This document shows positions 55,073-64,000 of a stretch of 64,000 nucleotides of DNA, piece after piece (within the stretch, counting starts at the first letter, position 1; each line of letters starts with the position of its first letter). The position numbers and the translations under genes were made by a program. A model generated the notes under the pieces. It did not search any database, was not told the origin of the DNA, and was given only the letters and a program-made list of their open reading frames with translations. The stretch is from Marvania coccoides (lineage: Eukaryota > Chlorophyta > Trebouxiophyceae > Chlorellales > Chlorellaceae). Location of the stretch: positions 124,001 through 188,000 of the forward strand of contig OY978099.1 of assembly GCA_963854735.1 (NCBI GenBank), written 5' to 3'.

Positions 55073-55623
55073 TATTACAAAATTTGAAATACAAGGTGGA
55101 ACGGCTGATCAGGGGCTGATTACGCCCCAAAAAAATGTAAGCCCTCTTCAAACGCCCTTCGCGCCCTATTTTGCCTCAGCAAGTTGGGTTGCAGTTGGGC
55201 AAAGCCTAAGGTCTACTGCACTAGCAGATAAGCAATGTAAGCATTTCGTGGAGCGCAGCATACACAGCCATATGTCGTTGGGTATGAAGGCTTCACAAGC
55301 AGCCCTGGTGCGGCGGCGTCAGCGTATCTACATTTCACAGCGCCAAATTAATTGTAATCACAATAAGAATAGGAGAGAAAAGGGAAGGGGGCGAGAGTTA
55401 AATATAAATTCAGCGTATAGTGACCGAAATGAATGAATGAAAAATCACGTGAAAAAATAGCTTCTACCAATTAAATCTTAGCATGCGATTAATGCCCCAT
55501 AGTATCACGATACGTGGTCCAGTCGTCGATATACCACCATCAAAGTATTGATTCCGTCGTTCCCAACCAACCAAGTTGTTTGTTGGTTTAATCACGATCA
55601 ATCTTTTTTCGTCTCTCTCTCTC
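55073..55623. promoter_or_regulatory. GWD upstream region and 3' end of the GYF gene
   Basis: 551 bp between two minus-strand genes. It contains the GWD promoter; AT-rich with GAATGAATGAA near 55430. No gene was seen. Confidence 0.5.
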
Positions 55624-57670
55624 TCAGCTCAGACTGGTAAACCCCTGGGTCGCTGGCACAGAGGACTCATCTTGCTCCTCGTCGCTTTCAGCCAGGTACC
55701 TACTCACCCTCGCCATTGCACTTGCCAGCATCTCTGCCACTTCGTCCTCCTCTTCCTCCTCCTCTTCCTCCACTGCTGCTCCTGCTGCTGCTGTGGCTTG
55801 AATTTCTGCCAACAACTCCACTCCTGCAGCATCTCTTTCGTCCTCCACGATGCCCTCCTCTCCTCCTTCCTCGCCATCGCCGACATCTCCTTCGTCTTCA
55901 TCATCGTCATCATCATATTCCTCCTCGCTGCCCTCCTCCTCCTCCTCATCGTCTTCGCTGCCCCCATACTCCTCCTCCTCTTCGCTGCCTTCTTCAGAGC
56001 CCTCCTCTTCATCTCCCTCGCTCTCTGCGTCTGCTGCTGGCTTTCCCGCTGCCACCTTTGCCGCGCCCTCCTTCAGCTTCTGCAGCTCCTCCGGCAGCTG
56101 GCCCGCCACGATGTTAGCCACAGTGATGGGCGCGAAGCGGTGTCCCCTCCTGATCCAGAAAATGAGAGCGCCCAGGGGGATGAAAAAGTCAGGCGGTGGG
56201 AGGTTCGGCGGAGACACCTTGCGCTCCGTGCCGCACACCCTGAGCGCCGGATCTTGAAGGTACCCATCGCGGTACCACTCCTCCATGCTCATTGCAGGGA
56301 AAGGCCCCTGCATGTTGCCCTCGAGATCCATATAACGCCACATCGGCTGGTCAGCCCCCTGAGTGACCTCCCCAGTGAACAGACGGTGCACCATCTCAAG
56401 CTCCGCGTCTTGATCGGTGCCGCGCCCGCCCCCACGCCCCCCGCCGCGTCCTCCCCTGCCTCCACGGTCGGCGAATCGCCCGCCGCCACGCCGCCCACCG
56501 CGTTCCCCAAATCGCCCTCCACGATCGCCAAACCGACCCCCGCGGTCGTACGACGCGTCAAAACCGCCGCCACGGCCTCCTTCGTAGAAATCCGCGCCGC
56601 CGAAACGGCCCCCCCTGCCGCCATCGCGGCCGCCAAATCTGCCTCCTCTGCCCCTGCCGCGGCCACCTTCGTAGCCGCCAGAACCCTCGAAATAGTCGTC
56701 AGGAGGGCCATTGAAGCGCCCACCACGGCCTCTTCCCCGCCCACGGGGGCCAAACCGCCCCCCTCGGTCTGCCATTGGGCCACCGACGCTGCTAAATTCC
56801 TCCGCTGCAAACGACTGCTGCTCTGCGCCCCTTGCTGCGTGTTCGTACCGCTGGGGGGAAAGCGGCAGCGGCACGGGGTGCATCGCGGTGCGGGGCTGCA
56901 CCGGGACGGCAGCGGGACGCGGCTGCAGCGGCGCCAGGGCTGGCGCAGCAGGCATTGGTGCTGCTGCCGCAGGGGCCGCTGCTGCTGGCGTTGCCGGGAT
57001 GACGGTCAGCGCCGCCTCGCGGTGGATGTCGCTCATCACGTACTGCAGTTTGATCCATGCGCCCGTCCCTGCGCGCGTCACTTTGCGCACCTCCAGGGTG
57101 TCGGGAAAGAAACTCTTGTCAATCCATTTCACCATCTTTGCCGCCAAAAAAGGACCCTGCTCCTTGCCCCCTGGGTCGCGGTACTGCCATCCCTCCTGAA
57201 CAACGCCAGCTGCGGCCCCAGACCGCCCTGCGCCAGCAGCAGCAGCGGGGCCAGAGGCAGCCACCCGTCGATTGCCCTGCGCGTCAACTGTGATGGTGTA
57301 GTTGGAGTAGGCAGCTGCGGGGTCTTCCGCGTAACCCTCCTGCATGTGGCAACAGCCCAGAAACTGAGAATGGGGAGAACAATTGGGGTCGTACGTACAG
57401 AGAGGATTTCAATCGAACGAAACGCACCTCCTGGCCTTGCTGATCATGGGGATACCACTCTGTCGAGTTGTATTGTCCCCTTCCGCCGCGTCCTCTGTAG
57501 CCGCGACCTCGTCCTCGCCCACGCCCGCGGCGCCTGCACAAAGAGAAGGATGGCATTCGATGTTATCGTTCCTGCAAATTGGGAGCCCCACCCTGTGTGG
57601 TGTCGCAAGTGTGGCGATCTACTCACCCTCGCCCAGCATAGGCGCCCTCATCGTTGCCATAGCTTGCCAT
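55624..57670 (-). CDS. RGG-rich protein with two GYF-like domains
   Basis: Three exons on the minus strand, 57670-57627, 57533-57428 and 57339-55624, give 621 aa. The start MASYGNDEGAYAGRG runs into an RG tract. The first GYF domain is GWQYRDPGGKEQGPF and onward (about residues 85-140). A Pro/Ala linker and a long RGG/DRGGRFG region follow. The second GYF-like domain is MWRYMDLEGNMQGPFPAMSMEEWY and onward. The C-terminal third is Glu/Asp-rich. GYF domains bind proline-rich ligands in splicing or translational-repression proteins, and RGG boxes bind RNA. An mRNA-binding adaptor role is inferred; no named orthologue is recognised. It is head-to-head with the MATE gene, 275 bp away. Confidence 0.85.
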
Positions 57671-57945
57671 TTCCCTCAGGACTCCGCGATCTCCGCCGAA
57701 ACAAAAATAGGTTAGCTTTGTTAATTGTAGTCAACGATCGAGCTATTTCTAGTCACATGCAATCGAAAATTGGTTTTATTGAATACAAATCAGAATCCGA
57801 GAGCTGGCTCATGCATTTTTTTAACATCGAAGACTTGAATCGAAAAATGTCGAATTCATCGTTTAAACAGTTTATTTTAGCTCCATTTCTTGGCAATTCC
57901 GTAGTGACATTGCGATCCCTTTATCTGAAGAGGAGATGTGCCTCT

Positions 57946-59788
57946 ATGGCAAAATGCCTTTTTTCTCTCCCAAGTAAATCATCAAGACACTTGTCTGTTA
58001 CGCGCCAGAATCCTCAGCACTACGCCTCCTGGACACCTCGTCCAAGATGCATCCTGCGCCGTGAAGCACGCTGCGCCTCTGATCCGCCCGCCAAGCAGCA
58101 GCAGAGTTCTTCACCGTCCACCGGCGCTCAAGAGGTGTCTCGAATGCTGCGCCTCGCCGTGCCAGCGCTGGGCATCGTGCTGGCAGACCCGCTTCAGACA
58201 CTGGTCGATGCTGCCAGCGTGGGGCGCATCTCCACGCTGCACCTGGCTGCGCTGGGCCCCAACACGGCAATCTTCAACGGCGTCTTCCAGCTGCTTTCGT
58301 TCGTTGGCATCGCCACCGCCAATGCGGTCGCCTCCTCGGCGTCCTCTTCGTCAGAAAATGAGCAGACAAAGGCCAGCAGGCAGACTGGTTCCACTGCAGT
58401 GAGCAATTCGATAGTCCTGGCGCTGGCGCTGGGCACGCTCGCCACCGCCATCCTCAGCGCATTTGGGCCCAGCTGGATCGTGGCAATGGGCACGCACGCA
58501 GACTGCGTGCCCCTGGCGATTCAGGTAAGGAGACGGTTGAAAACCCAGTCTTTTTATTCTTCGCTTGCTATATTCAACGCCCACCTTGTTTTTTCTTTCT
58601 TCCCCTCCAACACCAAATAGCGCACAAAATTTCCATTTAAACCCCAACAACTCAATTATCGGCACCGTCCTATCGCATTGCGCAGTACCTCAGCATCAGG
58701 GCGTTCGCCATGCCTGCCGTCCTCGTCACCAACGCCTGCCAAGGCGCCTGCCTGGGCCAGCAGGACACTGTGACCCCTATGGCGGTGGCAGGGGCAGCCA
58801 CGCTCGTGTCATTTCTGGGCAACGTCTACCTGGTGTGGGGCCGCCACATGGGTGTGGCTGGCGCAGCCATCGCCACTGTGACAGCCCAATACTTGGCAAC
58901 CGCCCTCATTCTGTGGAGAATGTGGGTCAAGGGGCGTAGGCCGCACGGCGTGCCGCTTCGCTGGGCGGGAGTCCCGCGCCTGGCCTCCATGCGCGAGTTT
59001 TTCGACGTGGCGGTCACTCTGGTGGCCCGCACAGCCGTCGGCATGGTCAGTTGATTTTTATTTATTTAACACTGCATATTATTTCTGTCTAAGCAGGTTT
59101 CCAGGCCAAGAAAGTGCCTCCCACATTGTATTTATAGACCTCAAATATATCGCCTTTCCTCGGGTTCCCTTTTCAGGCGGCCTATTTTGGCATGGCGGTG
59201 GCTGCCACTCGGCTGGGCACCGTCAGCGTTGCCGCCCACCAGGTGGCCATGCAGCTGTTCTGGTTTCTGAGTTTCTTCCCGGAACCTCTGTCCATGGCCG
59301 CGCAGTCTCTGATCGCGCGCGAGGGAGCCCGATCTTCCGCAGCCAGGTCCCTCGCGTGGACGCTGCTGCGGTCAGGTGCTGGTTTGGGCGTCATCCTGGC
59401 GGCCGTCGTGGCCGCCGCTTTCCAGCTCATGCCCGCCATTTTCACCCCGGACCCTGCGGTGCAGACAGCAGTGCACGCTCTGGCCCCTCTGGGGGCGTTG
59501 GCGATGGCCGTTTGCGGGGTTATGATGGTGTTTGACGGCATCAGCATTGGATCCGGCAGTTTCAGACACCTGCCGCCCTCAGTGGGCGCAGGCATGGTGG
59601 CAACTCTTGCCACGCTGTGGTTTGGGGCGTCGCAGGGTGGGGGCCTGGAGGGGGTTTGGTGGGCGTTGGTTGTGTTTTACGCCATGCGACTGGCGGGGCA
59701 CCTTGTATTCTACGGCACTGCCTGGAAGACCACCGTTTTTGCGGGGGACAACGCCAAACCTGGTGGCGGCGGGGAGCATGCGATATAA
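57946..59788 (+). CDS. MATE-family efflux transporter, probably plastid
   Basis: Exons 57946-58524, 58686-59045 and 59177-59788 join in phase 0 to give 516 aa. I start at 57946 (MAKCLFSLPSKSS), which gives a Ser/Arg-rich plastid-type leader; an ATG at 57847 in frame would add 33 residues. MATE landmarks are PALGIVLADPLQTLVDAASVG, YLSIRAFAMPAVL, AYFGMAVAATRLGTVSVAAHQV and the PEPLSMAAQSLIARE block. About twelve hydrophobic segments are visible. Plant plastid relatives include EDS5 and DTX44-47, which export organic acids or phenolics in exchange for protons or sodium. The substrate is unknown. Confidence 0.92.
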
Positions 59789-60014
59789 GATGTGACTTTG
59801 ATATATTTGATATATTATTATTATCTATTGCTTTTTCGAGAGTTAGTAGTCGGGGTTATTTAATTTAACGCCTTTTGCGTCACTGGCATTTTCGAGAGGG
59901 TGGTACACTGTTTCTTTTTGTATTTACATGCATGCAAGTTTTTTTCTTCTTCTTTTTGGAATTTTGTATTTGATTTCATTAGGTATTTTGGCATTTTGAG
60001 TATTTTCGGCATAT

Positions 60015-60585
60015 TCACGCAAATTGTTGTAAAACAGACATGGAAACTGTCCCGCCATTAGACCCGGCGTATTCGCATACATGCTGCTCACCTGAGTTGC
60101 GTACCGTGAATCGCTGGTCACACTTGATACACCACTGCCAAGCACCTGCACAATAAATGCAGAAATCAGATTATTAAAGCATGTATCGTAGAGTAAGATA
60201 AAAGTGGTGACACAGTTGAGTGGAAATGTAGTTCAAAGTGTAGACAATGGCGGTGTGGAAAAGCAGCCGCCAAAGTGCTGAAAGAACAATTTGTGTAGCA
60301 ACCAAGCGAAACGGCTTGGGGGTTAAAGTGGCCCCAGCAGCTTTATAGGTTGCGAAGCGAGGACAAAGGGAAGGAGAACAGGCCGAAAGAAGCCGACAGC
60401 GAAAAAAGGCATGCATGTGTGAAGCACACGAAACAGCATGCATGTTGCTGCGCCTCGCTGGTATTTCCCATCCATCCAATTGCCAGCAATATGAGCATCT
60501 CACTTTTCATATGTGACGCACCTGTATATATTTCCGACGATCGTTCAATTTTGTTGGCCTGCGAAGGAATAATGTCAAGCAGCAT
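60015..60585 (-). CDS. Possible 49-aa gene in three short exons
   Basis: On the minus strand, a 54-bp segment (60145-60092) is framed by a strong acceptor (TTTATTGTGCAG) and donor (GTGAGC), as in a real exon. An ATG exon at 60585-60522 ending in GTGCGT and a last segment at 60046-60015 ending in TGA join in consistent phase (64+54+32 = 150 nt). The product begins MLLDIIPSQANKIERSSEIY and contains WQWCIKCDQRFTVRNS, with a CxxC pair. No family is recognised, and the flanks are AT-rich. It would be divergent from the codanin gene. Other exon choices are possible. Confidence 0.3.
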
Positions 60586-60774
60586 TGAAATGAATTTGCA
60601 TCTCCCAGTTGCAAACAAATAAAAGTAAAGAAATAAATGAACTGGAACGCACGAGCTGAGAGGCAATGCGAAAAATAAAAACAACTGCGAAAATTTCAAA
60701 AACAAATTGTAAAGCCAAGTTTTAATCCTCCAAATTCAATATTATTTCATGATAACGAATTGCACCATGATATC

Positions 60775-63700
60775 ATGATGGATAGGCTGCTGCAGGCCAT
60801 TCTAAACACGAATTGGCCAGTTCCAGCTGCGCTTGAGTGGCTTGCAACGGATGGAGATACCCCCAGCCTCCCTGAATTGGGTCCCCACTCCACCATGCTA
60901 TCCGAACCCATCACCCCATACGCCTTTCAAGCCTTTGTGCTCAACTTTGTGCGAGATCAGGCAGAGTACATCCTGTCTGCTGCCGAGAAGAAGCCCACGC
61001 CGAGCCGTGGGGCCCCACTGCAGGCTCTGGGGCAGCAATACAGCGCAGAGAACGTCGTCGAGGACGGTTTGGCGGGCTCTAGGGCGGCTCTCCTTCGCAG
61101 CCTCGATGGCGTTGCTCGACGCCTCGATCCAGGCGCAGTAGACGACTCAAACTTCCCTGCGCTGGGTGCTGCGTCGTCCAAACTACCACCAGCCTTCCAC
61201 GCGCGGCTGCAGGCGGCTCCAGCGACGGCATTATGTGTTGCACCGAAAGCGGCGGCGGTGCCAAAACCTAGTGGCGGCGGTGAAGGAGACAACAGCAACC
61301 GCCAGCAGAGGCGACGAATACAGCCCACGTCGGTTGCCGCGGTTGAGGTTTCGCGCGACTTTGTGGCCGTGCCAGTTAGTGAGCCTAGTAGTACAGTGGC
61401 AACAGGTGAGAAATAAGAACAACGCCTGAGTTCATTACTACACTACTACTGGATACAATGGGATTAAACTCTTTATGATTATTTCTTGCAGCGCCCTCTG
61501 GAGCCTTTGCCACTGTTGTGACTGCAGCATCCGCAGCAAGGGCCGCTGACCGCCTGGCAGGTTTCTCCCTGTCAGCGACGCAAGTTGCCGCTGCTTCGAT
61601 TGACCAGCAAGGAAAGGCTGCGTGGGGTAAGGCAGCGGCCTCTCATGGCGCTCTCTCCCCCCAGCAGAAACCTGCTCCCGCTAGGCGACGAATGATGCCG
61701 CAAGCGGCATCGCCAGCACCCGTGCACACGTCGACAGCTCCCTGTGAAACGCCGCCCCGCTCCACTACCGTCAATTCCTTTGTGGACGACGCAAGAGAGG
61801 CATCACCGGGCGCGCTAACCCCCGCCCCTTCCGCTGCGCTTGTTGTCACCCCCTTGAGCTCGCAAGCCCACTCGTTGGCAGCCCTTCACGCCGGAATTGT
61901 TCGCTCGGCTGCAGACATCTCGTTATGCGACGAGGTCGACCTCCTGCTCAGCCTGCTGACGGTGCCTTTGGTCGCTGCAGTGGACCCTGCGCTGGCTGCC
62001 AGCCGCGCCCTGGGGGTGCTGTTCCCCTGTGGGGCAACGGCGCAGCAGTATGCGGCAGCCGTGATGCAGCAAGCTGGGAGCCTGCTCAAGGGCCTGGGGC
62101 CGCAGCTGCTGGAAGACATTGCTGCAGCAGCTGCCCCTCTGGCTGCTGTGTCCTCTGCTGTCGCACCTCCCGCAGATCTGATGCAGTCGCCGTCGTTTCT
62201 TTCTTCCTCTTCGGTGTCTGCCACTGCGGTGATGAAGGAGCTCGCGGACGCCGCCACCGCCGCCGAGGCCGCGTTGCGCTCGCGCCAGCTGCGCACCGAA
62301 AAGGCATTCAACAAGATCACTGGCTCCAGCAGCGTGTTTGGCCTCGCTGCCTTCACTTTTGACGGCAACAAAAATAGAACGGTGGAGGAGCAGCGCCGCT
62401 TGAGCAACCGCGAAGCCTGCAGGGACGCGTGGTTTGCGCTGCTGCGGGACATTGCCGCACAGGCTTCCTCCTTTGGCGGTAGAAAACACCGCTCTGGCGG
62501 CAGCATCGGCAGCGTATCCACCTTCTCTTTAGCATCCGGGGTGCCTGACGGGCGGGGCGGGCCTGGCGGCAGCAGAGAGCCGGAGACAGACGGCGCAATT
62601 TTGGCGCGGCTGCAGGCTCGTGCTTCGGCCCTGCTGCGCTCCCTACGCCTGGACAACTACGGCGCGTTTGCGGAGCTGGTGGCAGCGGCGGTGGTGCAGG
62701 CTGCCGCCACTGGAGAGGCGCTGATGGACGAGGAGCTCACCAGGCTGGCCAAGCGCGACGTGTCGAGGTTTCACTCGCTGAACAGGCGGATGCAGGGCCA
62801 CATGGAGAGGGGCTCGGGTGGGGGAGGGGCGCGGAGAGGGGGCGCAGCTGCCCCGCGGTTCCCCCCAGACGGCGGCGCTGGCACAGTCTCAATAGGCTTT
62901 GCCAGCAATGGAAATTTGGCCAGCAGCAGCAGTGGGGGCGGCGGTGGGGGCGGTGGCATGACTTCCCCGTACAAGCAGCAGCGCCCCGGCAGCAGGGATG
63001 GTAGAAAGGGCGTTGTCGGGAGTGGGGGTGGAGGTGGCGCGGCGGCAGCAGCGCTGGCTGCGGCGACGGAGGAGGCCGCTGCCGCTGCTGCTCGCATCAT
63101 GGCTGAGTTTCCCCGCGCGCTGCGCATCTACGTGCTGTTTCTGGAGGCGGCAGACAGCCACCGCCTCAACTGCCACTTGATGAGAGCGATGACGGCGCGC
63201 CTGAAGGCGCTGGCAGCTCCGCCCTCTCCTGGCGGCAGTGAAGGCACTGCGGGGCAGCCGCTGGGGGAGAAGGCCATCACCGTCAACGCCCTGGCAGCGT
63301 TTCTAGGGTACCTGGCGTTCACAAAGGGCGGGTGCGGCGCTGGAGCTGGCATATTCGCAGTAGAAAGCAGCGGGGAAGGCACCGATGCCCCTACGTTTGA
63401 CGCCAGCCACCCAATCGATGTGCTGACGGCCCTGTCGGTTGCTTCGGGGGCCGGTGGCGCGGTATCTCTGCTGCGCACCGTGCCTTGGGCTGCGAGATAT
63501 TTGCGGTTTCTGAGGTGGGACCCTGATGCCCGTGCTGCGCCTTATTTTTCTGCCACGCTGCGCATGCTGAGCGCGCTGCGCTGCGCCCCCGAGCTCTCCC
63601 CCGCCCACCCCTCCTTTGGGCCCGCGGCCTTCTGCCTGCGCGCGCTGCTGGACGATTTCTGTGCAGCAATGGCGCTGACGCCAACAGAGATGGGGGTGAG

Positions 63701-64000
63701 AAGAAAGAACTCGGATTCAAGCGCAGCTGGGGATGCTGTGGGGTGGGGGCTGGCTGTGGCGGACCCTTGCGTGGACTCTCGCTACGTGGAGCAGTGCTGT
63801 CCCAGCCTGGCGCACGCACGGCACCTCTTTCAGCCAAAGACTGGCGGCGACGGCAGCGGCGTTGCGGCAACGGACGCTCTGGGAGGGACGCCGATGACTG
63901 GGGGCGCCAAAACACGCGTGCCGAAGAAAATTCGACCCACGGCGCCCCTGGATACCACCGCAGCGCCGGCCCCAGCGCCGCGGCCTGGCTCTGCTGTTGA
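60775..64000 (+). CDS. CDAN1: Codanin-1 homologue, truncated by the right edge
   Basis: Exons 60775-61405 and 61492 to the edge give at least 1046 codons, still open at 64000 (the TGA at 63998 is out of frame). Codanin-1 features by eye: an N-terminal block with FQAFVLNFVRDQAEYIL, a NFPALG motif, RRRIQPTSV near residues 180-188 like the ASF1-binding RRINPT of human codanin, then TEKAFNKIT, RDAWFALLRDI, RDVSRFHSLNRRM and TVPWAARYLRFL, in the same order as in animals. Gly- and Ser-rich loops break up the conserved parts. In animals, codanin-1 holds the histone chaperone ASF1 in the cytoplasm. Orthology is inferred from scattered short matches, so confidence is moderate to good. Confidence 0.75.

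Noticed and set aside
55576..57700. Very long plus-strand open frame entering the MATE gene
   Set aside because: It is the complement of the Glu/Asp-rich and RGG-coding GYF gene; only the part after 57946 encodes the MATE protein.
1..64000. tRNA, rRNA and CRISPR arrays
   Set aside because: No cloverleaf with a GTTCGAA-type T loop, no rRNA stretch and no spaced direct repeats were recognised on reading both strands; short structured RNAs cannot be excluded without a scan.
1..64000. Transposons or viral insertions
   Set aside because: No transposase, reverse transcriptase, integrase or capsid-like protein and no long terminal repeats were seen; only simple repeats and short hairpins.

Overview
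The window is eukaryotic nuclear DNA, most probably from a green alga (Viridiplantae, likely Chlorophyta). Genes are split by short GT-AG introns with pyrimidine-rich 3' ends. Exons are GC-rich, while introns and intergenic DNA are AT-rich. Several proteins are typical of the green lineage: a NOL-type chlorophyll b reductase, two plastid ABC1 kinases (ABC1K3-like and ABC1K7/8-like), a plastid bL27, an arogenate dehydrogenase, a starch-phosphorylating glucan, water dikinase, a plant-type BET (GTE) factor and a pherophorin-like secreted protein. I could not fix the genus. Exon joins below were worked out by hand and checked for reading phase, but not with transcripts.

Layout. 1-10 kb: edge of a minus-strand gene, ABC1K3, RPB8 (-), arogenate dehydrogenase, GINS subunit SLD5, VPS52 (-). 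10-18 kb: ABC1K7/8 (-), a zinc nucleobase deaminase, NOL (-), a BET bromodomain protein. 19-28 kb: pherophorin-like protein, TFIIIC subunit 5 (-), a 71-aa membrane protein, a small bTHX organellar ribosomal protein (-), condensin CAP-H (-), plastid bL27, a 77-aa secreted protein. 29-41 kb: heptahelical PAQR protein (-), Noc1/CEBPZ, hemerythrin-like protein, LENG1/Cir_N protein (-), cyclase-associated protein, 20S proteasome alpha-1/alpha6 (-). 42-50 kb: two tandem CotA/bilirubin-oxidase-like multicopper oxidases with 13 and 10 exons. 51-64 kb: glucan, water dikinase (-), a two-GYF RGG protein (-), a MATE transporter, a possible 49-aa gene (-), and a codanin-1 homologue that runs off the right edge.

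These are mostly housekeeping genes on alternating strands. At least nine neighbouring pairs are head-to-head across about 230-970 bp, so shared bidirectional promoters are likely. The two ABC1 kinases, NOL and bL27 all act in the plastid. SLD5, CAP-H and codanin concern replication and chromatin. RPB8, TFIIIC5, BET, Noc1 and LENG1 concern transcription, ribosome assembly and splicing.

The most unusual signals are a 72-bp run of five abutting hairpins in the promoter region before the first multicopper oxidase; the mosaic intron pattern of the two oxidases, including a shared GC-AG intron and a one-nucleotide intron offset; small genes split into short exons; and an algal codanin-1 homologue with an ASF1-binding-like motif.
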